DNA from: Roseomonas sp.
Lineage (GTDB): Bacteria; Pseudomonadota; Alphaproteobacteria; Acetobacterales; Acetobacteraceae
Direction: 5' to 3'
Assembly (NCBI GenBank): GCA_020249435.1
Contig: JADCFQ010000010.1
Span: forward strand, 1 to 41,882
DNA length: 41,882 nt
Position 1 is the first letter of the stretch. Each line of letters starts with the position of its first letter. A program made the translations under genes and the position numbers. Positions 8,810 through 16,170 of this stretch are shown here, in pieces. The notes beneath the pieces are model-generated. The model ran no database searches, was not told where the DNA came from, and saw only the letters and a program-made list of their open reading frames with translations.

Positions 8810-10306
8810 TTACGCTGCGGGGCGCAAATGGCGGCGCATGCGGGGTGAAGGATGCGCCGGCAATTCCAGGGGAAGCAAGGGCAGCACCGCAGCGCGCGGT
8901 TGCAGCGTTTCTTCCTCGACCGGGTCGGGCAAATCCTCGCGCCCCAGATAATCGCGCGCCAAGCGGCGAAACGCCCAATCCAGCACGGAAGTCGCGCGTC
9001 GAATGCCCGCATCGCCTTCCACCGCGCCACCATGGCCCGGCGCATAGGCATAGGCATTGACGAAGCTCGCCAAGGGCACGCCCTGCGCCAGGCCAAGCGA
9101 TACCGCCTGCGCCAGCGCTTCCATCAGGGCGCGAGTCATGGCCGCTTCGCGCGGGAGGGAGAAGGAAACCTCCCGCAAATGGCCGCGATCATCTTCAACG
9201 GCGCGCAGAGCAACGCGGCTGCCCGCGATGGAAACGCGCCAGCAACGGCTGATCGGCGCATGGATCGGCCTTGGCGCAGCGCGGCGCGCTTCGGGCAGAT
9301 CGGCCGGTGCCGGCATGGCGGGTGGCGGCGCATCCAGGAAGGGCATGACCGCCGCTTCCATGGCGCGCCGGGCCTGAGGCGTCACCGGCGCCAGCAACCA
9401 GGCGGCATCGCCGCCAGCGCGTTCAGCCGCACGGGTTGGCACTTGCGTGATGCGCCCATCCTCGCCGCGCGCCGGGCGGCTTGCCGCCGGGGCGGGCGCA
9501 ATGCCAGCGCTTTCCGCGCCGAGCAGCGCTTCCACCGCATCGGCGGGGGCGAGGGCGATGCAGCCGCGATGGCGAAGCCCGGGCGAGGAAGCTGCCGCCG
9601 CCAAGGCCGCACGCGCTGCCTTGGCAAGACCCGGAATGGCGGTTTCCTCAGGCGGCGTCGGGCAGATCAGCGCGACCGCATGGCGCGCACCAAAACGGGT
9701 CGCGAGCCGGCCGGATTCCGCCTCAGCCGCGCCGCGTGTGAGGCCGGCAATGGCAGCGGCGACATCGCATGCCTCATGGCTGTCATAGGGAAGGCCGAAA
9801 CCGGCCAGCAACCCGGCCAGATCGGCAAAGCCGAGGCGAAGGCTTTCCGCCTTGCCATGGCCCCAAATATCAAGGGTTTGCACCGCAAGCGCACAGGCCG
9901 CGCGATAGGCCGGCGCATCAAAACCCCCTGCCCCATCCAAAAAGGCCGGCAGGTTGAGCACAAAACGCCCCTCACCCCGCGCATCGCGCCAGATCTCGGC
10001 CCCGGGCGCGCCGCGTCGGGCCAGGATCAGGGCGCGCAGCCCGGCGGCCAGGCTTTCCGCCGCATCGGCGCCATCCAGCAGGCCAAGACGCCGCCCGCGC
10101 AGCATCAGGCGTTGAATCCAGGCTTCCGCCACGCTTGGCAGCGTGGCCGGGCCACCGCCTGGGGCGAGCGCCGCCAGCGCCTCCCCGGCCTCATCTTCCC
10201 AAGGCGCGGGAATGGCGACAGCGCGCGGCGGCGCATCGGGATCCGCCCCCGCCTTCAAGCGCCGCAGCGCAACCCCAGCCCAGATGGTTCCGACTATTCC
10301 AGCCAT
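8810..10306 (-). CDS. Degenerate class II ribonucleotide reductase-like protein (TSCPD-type C-terminus)
   Basis: 498 residues, about half of a normal NrdJ. Residues ~135-205 match the end of the NrdJ catalytic barrel (SLRLGFADLAGLLAGFGLPY in place of the usual LGLGxxxLGxLLMxxGLPYDS). Residues ~353-460 match the NrdJ tail: SRCWRVSIAGSRVALRAVED, LAQAVSLGLAQGVPLASFVN, and ATSVLDWAFRRLARDYLGRE against the usual ATSxLDYxFRELAVSYLGRTD. The active-site loop with NPC(G/S)E and CNLxSINL is reduced to FVLNLPAFLD without Cys, the N-terminal substrate and B12 regions are missing, and no C-terminal Cys pair is present, so catalysis is unlikely. Residues 206-345 are Ala/Pro-rich linker. It is preceded by NrdR-like boxes, which agrees with an RNR-related role. 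Confidence 0.75.
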   Translation of the reverse strand: MAGIVGTIWAGVALRRLKAGADPDAPPRAVAIPAPWEDEAGEALAALAPGGGPATLPSVAEAWIQRLMLRGRRLGLLDGADAAESLAAGLRALILARRGAPGAEIWRDARGEGRFVLNLPAFLDGAGGFDAPAYRAACALAVQTLDIWGHGKAESLRLGFADLAGLLAGFGLPYDSHEACDVAAAIAGLTRGAAEAESGRLATRFGARHAVALICPTPPEETAIPGLAKAARAALAAAASSPGLRHRGCIALAPADAVEALLGAESAGIAPAPAASRPARGEDGRITQVPTRAAERAGGDAAWLLAPVTPQARRAMEAAVMPFLDAPPPAMPAPADLPEARRAAPRPIHAPISRCWRVSIAGSRVALRAVEDDRGHLREVSFSLPREAAMTRALMEALAQAVSLGLAQGVPLASFVNAYAYAPGHGGAVEGDAGIRRATSVLDWAFRRLARDYLGREDLPDPVEEETLQPRAAVLPLLPLELPAHPSPRMRRHLRPAA

Positions 10307-10339
10307 GAGGCCATGCTAGGCGCGACTCGAAAGCCTGAG

Positions 10340-10387
10340 AAGCCTTATTTAGTGGTTTTTCGGGGTTGGACCCACAATATCCTGTGG
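10340..10387 (-). promoter_or_regulatory. Probable tandem NrdR operator
   Basis: The box CCACAATATCCTGTGG (10372-10387) matches 12 of 16 positions of the known NrdR-box consensus acaCwAtATaTwGtgt and has CCACA/TGTGG inverted arms. A second, weaker box (10340-10355, CCACTAAATAAGGCTT on the minus strand) matches 10 of 16. The two are 16 bases apart, which is the usual 15-16 bp separation that places paired NrdR boxes on one face of the helix. They lie 33-81 bases upstream of the RNR-like start. The downstream product being RNR-like supports the assignment. NrdR itself is not in the window. Confidence 0.6.
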
Positions 10388-10471
10388 ATAGCTTGGCCCG
10401 CGCTTAGCTTTTGCGTGACCCGCGCGGCTGTGCGATGATGCGTCACGTTTTGCTTGCTCCGGGAAGCCGCC

Positions 10472-10813
10472 ATGCAGTTGCTCAATACGCTCTTCATCCG
10501 CCTCACCAGCCGGCAGGTTGGCCAGGACCGCTTCGGCAATACCTATTGGGAAGCCCGTGGCCGGCGCGATTCCTATGGCCGGCCCATGCGCCGCGTGCTG
10601 TTCGCTAAGGAAGCGCAAGCCTCTGCCGTGCCGGCGGAATGGTGGGGCTGGCTGCACCACACCACGGAAAACCCGCTGCCCGAGGATGCGCCGCGCCGCC
10701 CCTGGCAGAAGGAACACCGCCCGAATATGACCGGCACCGCCGAGGCTTGGCGCCCGGTGAACCCGGCCGCGAGCCGCGGTGGCGATTACGAAGCCTGGAC
10801 GCCGGGGCGCTAA
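10472..10813 (+). CDS. NADH:ubiquinone oxidoreductase subunit NDUFA12 homologue
   Basis: 113 residues. The pattern VGQDRFGNTYWEARGRRDSY, then RRVLF and VPAEWWGWLHHTTENPLPED, is that of NDUFA12 (B17.2), an accessory subunit of complex I kept in Alphaproteobacteria and mitochondria. The C-terminus has RPWQKEHRPNMTGT. The ATG beginning MQLLNTLF is preferred over one six codons earlier because GGGAAG lies just ahead of it. The mlaD gene follows after 14 bases, an arrangement common in alphaproteobacterial genomes. It diverges from the RNR-like gene over a 165-bp region that contains the NrdR-like boxes. Confidence 0.95.
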   Translation: MQLLNTLFIRLTSRQVGQDRFGNTYWEARGRRDSYGRPMRRVLFAKEAQASAVPAEWWGWLHHTTENPLPEDAPRRPWQKEHRPNMTGTAEAWRPVNPAASRGGDYEAWTPGR

Positions 10814-10827
10814 AGGCCGTCCCGACC

Positions 10828-11322
10828 ATGCAAAAGCGCTCAATCGCTGAAATCCTGACCGGTATCGTGGTGCTGGCCGTGGCCGCTGGCTTCCTCGGCT
10901 ATGCCGTGACCAGCACAGGGCGCAGCTTTTCCGGGCCAGGCATGAACCTGACCGCGAAATTCGACCGCATTGATGGGCTTGGCCAAGGGGCCGATGTGCG
11001 CATTGCCGGCGTGAAGGTTGGGCAGGTTGTGGCGCAGCGGATTGACCCGGAAAGCTTCCTTGCCGTGCTGACGCTGCGCGTTGATGCGGGGCTGAAACTT
11101 CCGCATGACACCTCGGCCGAGATTTCAAGCGAGGGTTTGCTCGGCGGCAAATATGTGGCCCTGGTGCCGGGTGGCGATACGCGCATTCTGCGCGAAGGCA
11201 ATGAAATCACCATCACCCAAAGCGCCATCAATCTGGAAAGCCTGTTGGGGCGCTTCATCTTCTCGGCAGGTGAGAGCAATCAGCGCGGCACTCAGGAAAA
11301 CGCGCCGGCCACGCCACGATGA
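10828..11322 (+). CDS. mlaD: Outer-membrane lipid asymmetry protein MlaD
   Basis: 164 residues. One N-terminal membrane anchor (residues ~9-28) is followed by a single MCE domain: FDRIDGLGQGADVRIAGVKV, then LPHDTSAEISSEGLLGGKYV and ALVPGG. MlaD is the periplasmic substrate-binding ring of the MlaFEDB ABC system that moves phospholipids between inner and outer membrane. The other mla genes are not adjacent, as is common when mlaD sits in the NDUFA12 cluster of Alphaproteobacteria. Its stop overlaps the next small gene by 4 bp (ATGA). Confidence 0.95.
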   Translation: MQKRSIAEILTGIVVLAVAAGFLGYAVTSTGRSFSGPGMNLTAKFDRIDGLGQGADVRIAGVKVGQVVAQRIDPESFLAVLTLRVDAGLKLPHDTSAEISSEGLLGGKYVALVPGGDTRILREGNEITITQSAINLESLLGRFIFSAGESNQRGTQENAPATPR

Positions 11323-11543
11323 AACCGCTGCCCAAGCCGCCTGCCGCCTGGCCTGGGGCGGATGGCAAGCCTGTGTCCTGCAATGAAAAGCTCAAAATGC
11401 TCGCGGAAAATCACAGCGAAGCCGCGACCGTGCTGCGCGATGTGTTTGAAGACGCCGTGCTGATGGGTGTGGATGAGGCCGCGATGCGCGCGATTTTGCA
11501 GGAGATGATCGCAGCCTTGCCAAGCCCGAAGCGCAGCGCATGA
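11319..11543 (+). CDS. Small conserved-looking protein of unknown function
   Basis: 74 residues, no signal peptide and no membrane segment. The N-terminus is Pro/Lys-rich with a single Cys (KPVSCNEKLKMLAENHSEAA), and the rest is probably helical (ATVLRDVFEDAVLMGVDEAA). I do not recognise a family. It is accepted as real because it overlaps mlaD and the DUF2155 gene by ATGA on both sides, which implies translational coupling within a four-gene unit. Nothing in the sequence shows a function. Confidence 0.75.
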   Translation: MKPLPKPPAAWPGADGKPVSCNEKLKMLAENHSEAATVLRDVFEDAVLMGVDEAAMRAILQEMIAALPSPKRSA

Positions 11544-11899
11544 AACGGTTTTTGGCTTTTGCGCTATTGTGCCTTCCAAGCTTGGCGCAGGCGCAGGAAT
11601 GGGTGCCTCGGCAACAGGCGCGCATTCAGGCTTTGGATAAGGTGACAGCGCGCGTGACCGTGCTGGAAGGCCGTGTTGGGGAAAGCCTGAGTTTTGGCAC
11701 GCTCACCATCCGCATCGGCGCCTGCCATGCGCGCCCGCCGACCGAGGTGCCGGATTCCGCCGCCTGGTTTGAAATGACTGATAGCCGTGCGCCGCAGGGC
11801 AGCCCGCCGGTGTTTCGCGGCTGGATGTTCGCCGATGCGCCGGGCGTGAATATGCTGGAACATCCCGTCTATGATGTGCGGATATTGACCTGCCGTTAG
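11540..11899 (+). CDS. DUF2155 domain-containing periplasmic protein
   Basis: 119 residues with an 18-residue Sec signal peptide (MKRFLAFALLCLPSLAQA) and a mature DUF2155 domain: ARVTVLEGRVGESLSFGTLT, then IRIGACHARPPTEVPDSAAW, FRGWMFADAPGVNMLEHPVY and a final ILTC. The two Cys (GAC and LTC) could form a disulfide. DUF2155 proteins are periplasmic and uncharacterised and usually sit near mlaD or aat in Alphaproteobacteria, as here. It overlaps the preceding small ORF by ATGA. Confidence 0.92.
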   Translation: MKRFLAFALLCLPSLAQAQEWVPRQQARIQALDKVTARVTVLEGRVGESLSFGTLTIRIGACHARPPTEVPDSAAWFEMTDSRAPQGSPPVFRGWMFADAPGVNMLEHPVYDVRILTCR

Positions 11900-11960
11900 G
11901 CCACCTTTCTGAAACCCGCTTGGCGCCTTATATTAGCGTCTGCTTTAGGAAGGCCCTGCC

Positions 11961-12836
11961 ATGTCCTCTGCCAGCATCCGCCCGTTTTTCGATGAGGCGA
12001 CCAATACGGTCAGCTACCTGGTCTTTGACCCCGCGACCCGCCAAGGCGCGGTGATTGATCCCGTGCTGGATTGGGACCATCGCAGCGGGGAAGCGGATAC
12101 GCGCTCGGCGGATCGGCTGATTGAAGCGGCGCGGCAGGGAGGGGTCACGATTGCGCTGATCCTGGAAACCCATGCCCATGCGGATCATCTGACCGCGGCG
12201 CCCTACATCAAGCAGCGCTGCGGCGGGCAGATTGCCATCGGCGAGCACATCAAGGATGTGCAGCGCATCTTTCGCCCGGTTTTCGCCGCTGATGACGTAA
12301 AGCCAGAAGGCGGCGATTTCGATTTGCTATTGCGCGATGGGGAACGCCTGAAGTTTGGCACCCTGGAGATTGAGGTGATCCATACGCCGGGCCACACACC
12401 TGCCTGTGTCTGCTACCGGATTGGCGATGATGTTTTCGTGGGCGATACGCTGTTCATGCATGATTACGGCACGGCGCGCGCCGATTTTCCGGGCGGCGAT
12501 GCGCGGGTGCTGTTTCGTTCCATCAAGCGCCTTTTGGCCCTGCCACCCGATACCAGGCTTTGGATGTGCCATGATTATAAGGCGCCAGGGCGCGATGATT
12601 ATGCTTGGCAAAGCACGGTCGCCGAACAGCGCGCGCATAACCCGCATGTGAAGGATGGCGTGACCGAGGATGAATTCGCGGCCTTCCGCCAGGCGCGCGA
12701 TGCGAAGCTGGCCGCACCGACGCTATTGCTGCCTTCGATCCAGGTGAATATCCGCGCGGGGCGCTTCCCTGAGGCGGAGAGCAATGGCGTGCGCTATCTG
12801 AAGATACCGGTGAAGGCGCGGGCCGGGATTGCGTAA
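11961..12836 (+). CDS. MBL-fold hydrolase of the persulfide dioxygenase-like (ETHE1/Blh) group
   Basis: 291 residues. Metal-binding motifs of the metallo-beta-lactamase fold are complete: ETHAHADHL (HxHxDH), HTPGHTPACVCY, VGDTLFMHDYGTARADFPGG and MCHDY. The GTARADFPGG segment and the C-terminal extension resemble Blh/persulfide dioxygenase proteins of sulfide-detoxification operons, which oxidise glutathione persulfide. No rhodanese domain is fused and no sqr or BigR-type regulator is adjacent, so the substrate is inference. AGGAAGG lies 6 bases before the ATG. It stands alone, 61 bases after DUF2155. Confidence 0.85.
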   Translation: MSSASIRPFFDEATNTVSYLVFDPATRQGAVIDPVLDWDHRSGEADTRSADRLIEAARQGGVTIALILETHAHADHLTAAPYIKQRCGGQIAIGEHIKDVQRIFRPVFAADDVKPEGGDFDLLLRDGERLKFGTLEIEVIHTPGHTPACVCYRIGDDVFVGDTLFMHDYGTARADFPGGDARVLFRSIKRLLALPPDTRLWMCHDYKAPGRDDYAWQSTVAEQRAHNPHVKDGVTEDEFAAFRQARDAKLAAPTLLLPSIQVNIRAGRFPEAESNGVRYLKIPVKARAGIA

Positions 12837-12910
12837 CGCTTTGGCTTGCGGGGTCTGCCGCCTATATGCTTGGTGGTAACGGCAAAACGAATGCTGGGAG
12901 AGAAACGCAG

Positions 12911-13903
12911 ATGATGAGACGCCTTTTCCTTGGGGCCGCCATGGGCCTTGCCTTGGCAACACCGGCCATCGCGCAGGGCCTGCCTGATCGCCCCATTACG
13001 CTGGTGAGCGGCTTCGCCCCCGGCGGTTCCACCGACATCACCGCGCGCCTGCTGGCAGAGCGGATGCAGGCGCATATGGGCGCCAATGCCCGCGTGGTGG
13101 TGGAAAATCGCCCCGGCGCTTCCGGCACGGTCGCCGCCGAATGGCTCCGCCGGCAGCCTGCCGATGGCACGGTGCTGATGCTGAATGAGGCTTCATCCCA
13201 TGCGCTGATCCCCGCCGCCATGCAGGGCGGCACGCGCTATGACCCGATTGCGGATTTCAGCCATATCGCCATTGCGGCGAATGGCCCGCTGATCCTGGTC
13301 TCGGCGCCAAATTTCCCGGCGGCCAACGCGGCGGAGGCAGTCGCGAAGCTGCGCGCCGGGCCGCAGGATGATTTGCCCTATGCGTCTTCCGGGGTTGGGT
13401 CCATGCCGCATTTCGCGGCGGAAGCGGTGGCGGTTTCGCTGCTGTTGGGCGGCAAGTTCTCGCATGTGCCGTATCGGTCTGGCGGGTTGATGGTGGAATC
13501 CATCGCGCGCGGCGAAACCGCTTGGGGGGTTGCGGTGTTGGCCTCCGCTGCGGCGCAGGTGCGCGATAATCGCGTGCGCGGCATTGCGATTACCGGCCTG
13601 GAGCGCTTCCCGGCTTTCCCGGAAATCCCGACACTCGCGGAATCCGGCATGCCCGGGTTTGATATCGGCAATTGGTTCGCGGTGGTCGGGCCGCCGCGCA
13701 TGCCGGAAGGCACCGTGGCGGCGCTGAACCGCGCCATCAATGCGGCGCTGGCTGATCCGCAACTGCGGGAGCGTTTTCTGATTGCCGGGATTTCGCCCTG
13801 GACGCGGCCCAATACACCCGCCGATGCGCGTGCGTTTTTTCAAGCCGAGCTGACCAAATTCAAGGGTGTTGTGGAACGCACCGGCGTGAAGATGGAACAG
13901 TGA
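12911..13903 (+). CDS. Bug (TctC-type) tripartite tricarboxylate receptor
   Basis: 330 residues with a Sec signal peptide ending TPAIAQ, then the family hallmark DRPITLVSGFAPGGSTDITA, VVVENRPGASG, and the SHVPYRSGG segment of the ligand pocket. Bug receptors bind carboxylates in the periplasm and normally feed a TctAB permease; none is encoded in the window. GGGAGAG precedes the ATG, which starts at the signal peptide; an upstream in-frame start is rejected. The gene is convergent with an MBL-fold lactonase operon across a hairpin terminator, so its regulation is separate. Confidence 0.93.
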   Translation: MMRRLFLGAAMGLALATPAIAQGLPDRPITLVSGFAPGGSTDITARLLAERMQAHMGANARVVVENRPGASGTVAAEWLRRQPADGTVLMLNEASSHALIPAAMQGGTRYDPIADFSHIAIAANGPLILVSAPNFPAANAAEAVAKLRAGPQDDLPYASSGVGSMPHFAAEAVAVSLLLGGKFSHVPYRSGGLMVESIARGETAWGVAVLASAAAQVRDNRVRGIAITGLERFPAFPEIPTLAESGMPGFDIGNWFAVVGPPRMPEGTVAALNRAINAALADPQLRERFLIAGISPWTRPNTPADARAFFQAELTKFKGVVERTGVKMEQ

Positions 13904-13910
13904 TGCGGGC

Positions 13911-13937
13911 GGGCGCCTGAGGGATTTTCAGGCGCCC
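13911..13937. terminator. Hairpin between convergent genes
   Basis: A 10-bp perfect stem GGGCGCCTGA / TCAGGCGCCC encloses a 7-base loop directly after the Bug receptor stop and just before the stop of the minus-strand lactonase gene. Only a short T-rich stretch (TTCTAT) follows on the plus strand, and AT-rich loop bases help little on the minus strand. It can act as a bidirectional terminator for both convergent units. Confidence 0.6.
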
Positions 13938-13944
13938 TTCTATG

Positions 13945-14739
13945 TCAATCCTTCGGCGGCAGATGGAGCGCAACAACCTCGCCCCCCTGCCCCGCCACTT
14001 CCGGAAAGCGCCGCCGCACATCTGGGTCATGCCCTGGAATCACACGGCTATCATCGCCACCCGCAAGCTTCTTCGCCGCACGCCAACCAGCCGCCATCGC
14101 CCCCAGATCGAAAATGATCGGGAAGGGATTGCCGCTAAGCGCATTGGCATAAAAATGCATGGCGTCGGATGCCAGCACCACCGGCCCGCGTGCGGTTTGC
14201 ACGCGCACCACTTGCAACCCATCCGAATGCCCACCGACGCGATGCACGGAAACGCCAGGTGCCACTTCGCCATCGCCATCATGGAACACGACGCGGTCGG
14301 CATAAAGCGCCTTCACCATGGCAACCACATGCGCGGCTTCAAAAGGCAGGCGAATGGCATGCACGCACATGTGCCGGCCGGTCGCGAAATGCATTTCGCG
14401 TTCCTGCAAATGGAATTTCGCACCGGGGAACATGCCAAGCGACCCCGCGTGATCATAATGTAAATGCGTAATGATCACATCGGATACCCGGGCGGCATCC
14501 GTGCCCATGGCCTTCAGGCTATCGCGCACATTGCGCGCGATGGTGCGGCCACGGGCGGCGGCGGTTTCCTCATCAAAACCCGTATCCACCACAATTTCCC
14601 GCCCATCCGGCGCGCGCAGCAACCAGATGAAGTAATCAAGCGGCATGGCTTCATGCGCATCGGGCACGGGCAGCAGGAAATTCGTCTGTGCCGTGCGTTC
14701 ATGCCGCCCGTAACGGATGGCATAGGCTTCCCAATTCAT
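13945..14739 (-). CDS. MBL-fold hydrolase, N-acyl homoserine lactonase-like
   Basis: 264 residues. HLHYDHAGSLGMFPG supplies the HxHxDH motif, with VDTGFDEETAAARGR before it and VGGHSDGLQVVRV, LASDAMHFYAN and VIPGHDPDVRRRFP after it. The layout is that of the lactonase-like MBL group that includes AHL lactonases, but many members act on other lactones or esters, so quorum quenching is not established. The ATG overlaps the stop of the upstream dehydrogenase as ATGA, and that gene in turn overlaps the decarboxylase-like gene. This three-gene order suggests a small catabolic operon for a lactone or hydroxyacid. Confidence 0.82.
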   Translation of the reverse strand: MNWEAYAIRYGRHERTAQTNFLLPVPDAHEAMPLDYFIWLLRAPDGREIVVDTGFDEETAAARGRTIARNVRDSLKAMGTDAARVSDVIITHLHYDHAGSLGMFPGAKFHLQEREMHFATGRHMCVHAIRLPFEAAHVVAMVKALYADRVVFHDGDGEVAPGVSVHRVGGHSDGLQVVRVQTARGPVVLASDAMHFYANALSGNPFPIIFDLGAMAAGWRAAKKLAGGDDSRVIPGHDPDVRRRFPEVAGQGGEVVALHLPPKD

Positions 14740-15644
14740 GATTCCTTGTTCCCCCCAAGTACCGTGCCGGTCATTTGTTCCAGCATTTTTGCAAGCGCTG
14801 TGTGATCCACCCCCGGCCCAAGCGATGTTGACGCCGCCAACCAAAGCTCCCGGCACAGTGCGGAAAACGGTGCCGGCGTTGTGGTCTCCCGCCCGACTTC
14901 GAGTGCGATGGAAAGATCCTTCACCATCAGATCAAGCCCGAACCCCGCATCGAAGCGACGCGACAGCACATATTCCTTGAACTTCTTCTGCGTGGAATTG
15001 TTCATGCCGGAAGATGCATTCAGCACATCAACCATGGTTGTCGGATCAAGCCCGAAGCGCTGACCAATCAGCAGCGCCTCAACGCCAATCAGATAGCCAC
15101 CGGCGGAGACGAGATTATTCAGCGCCTTCATCGCCTGCCCGGCGCCAATATCGCCGCAGCGATAGATTGATGTGCCCATGGCCTTCAGTACAGGCTCGGC
15201 ACGGTCAATCTCCGCCGCCGGGCCGCCGACCATGATGGCAAGCTGGCCCGATTTGGCGCGCGGCACGCCGCCCGAGACCGGGCAATCAATCATTGCAACG
15301 CCATGGCCTGCCAGCATCGCCGCGATTTCCCGCGTGCGGCCTGGCTGGCCGGATGTCATGTCAATGACCAGCATGCCGGCTTTCAGCGATGGCAGCATGG
15401 CTTCCACAGCCTCACCCACCTGCTTGCTGGTTGGCACAATCATCACCACGCAATCCGCGCCATTGGCAGCTTCGGCGGGTGTCGCGGCGGCTTTGGCGCC
15501 GGTTTCGGTGGCGAAGGATGCAGCGCGGCCCGGCACCACATCACAGACTGTGACTTCAAAACCCGCCTTCACCAGATTGGCCGCCATGGGCCAACCCATA
15601 TTGCCGATGCCGGCAAAGGCGATGCGCTTCAGGGGTGCAGACAT
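14736..15644 (-). CDS. 3-Hydroxyisobutyrate dehydrogenase-family NAD(P)-dependent oxidoreductase
   Basis: 302 residues. N-terminal Rossmann motif GIGNMGWPMAANLVKAG, substrate-binding CPVSGGVPRAKSGQLAIM, catalytic Lys in GQAMKALNNLVSAGG, and C-terminal helical domain with STQKKFKEYVLSRRFDAGF. Enzymes of this family oxidise beta-hydroxyacids such as 3-hydroxyisobutyrate, tartronate semialdehyde or threonate; the substrate here is not known. ATG is chosen (TGATG overlap with the upstream stop) rather than a GTG one codon earlier. It lies between the CMD-like and lactonase genes in one operon. Confidence 0.9.
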   Translation of the reverse strand: MSAPLKRIAFAGIGNMGWPMAANLVKAGFEVTVCDVVPGRAASFATETGAKAAATPAEAANGADCVVMIVPTSKQVGEAVEAMLPSLKAGMLVIDMTSGQPGRTREIAAMLAGHGVAMIDCPVSGGVPRAKSGQLAIMVGGPAAEIDRAEPVLKAMGTSIYRCGDIGAGQAMKALNNLVSAGGYLIGVEALLIGQRFGLDPTTMVDVLNASSGMNNSTQKKFKEYVLSRRFDAGFGLDLMVKDLSIALEVGRETTTPAPFSALCRELWLAASTSLGPGVDHTALAKMLEQMTGTVLGGNKES

Positions 15645-16042
15645 CACTTCTTCCCCGGAATGGCGCCTTCGGCGATCAGCACCTCATGCGCGGCCTTGAA
15701 GGCATCAAGCCCGGCGGGAATGCCGCAATAGGCCGTGGCATGCAGGAGCGTCGCCTTGATCTCATCAACCGTAATGCCGTTATTGAGCGCGCCTTTCACA
15801 TGCAGCTTCACTTCCGGAATTTTGCCGAGCGCGGTCAGCATCGCCAGGTTGAGCAGTGAGCGTGTCTTGCGGTCCAGCGTGGGATCGCCCCAGGCCCAGC
15901 CCCAGGCCCAGGCGGTGGTGGCGCGCTGGAAGGACATCATGAATTCATCGGCCTTGGCCATGGAAGAATCCACATATTCCGGGCCCAACACCGCACGGCG
16001 GATGGGCAAACCCTTATCAAACAGCGCCTGATCGTCGGACAT
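15644..16042 (-). CDS. Carboxymuconolactone decarboxylase-family protein
   Basis: 132 residues, the usual length of a PcaC-type protein. Family features are LDRKTRSLLNLAMLTALGKI and LLHATAYCGIPAGLDAFKAA with the conserved C-G-x-P-A helix. A true 4-carboxymuconolactone decarboxylase is possible, but the rest of the protocatechuate pathway is absent, so I name only the family. AAGGAG lies 7 bases before the ATG. First gene of the CMD-dehydrogenase-lactonase operon; it diverges from a Bug receptor over 128 bases. Confidence 0.9.
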   Translation of the reverse strand: MSDDQALFDKGLPIRRAVLGPEYVDSSMAKADEFMMSFQRATTAWAWGWAWGDPTLDRKTRSLLNLAMLTALGKIPEVKLHVKGALNNGITVDEIKATLLHATAYCGIPAGLDAFKAAHEVLIAEGAIPGKK

Positions 16043-16170
16043 TTCTCTGCTCCTTCTGGAATGGATGGCGCAGGCTGGCGCGATGGCGCGGGGCGGTCAA
16101 CCGGGGCGGTTTGCGCCAGCGCCCCGGACGGTTAGTCTGGCGCGAAAGATAGAACTGGGAGATGCGCGCC

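Noticed and set aside
8852-10438. Long plus-strand open frame (528 codons)
   Set aside because: It is antisense to the RNR-like gene and rich in His/Arg/Gly with no domain; the minus-strand reading has clear RNR homology and correct start signals.
13945-14739. Confident AHL quorum-quenching lactonase
   Set aside because: The HxHxDH motif is shared by many MBL enzymes and nothing else points to AHLs.
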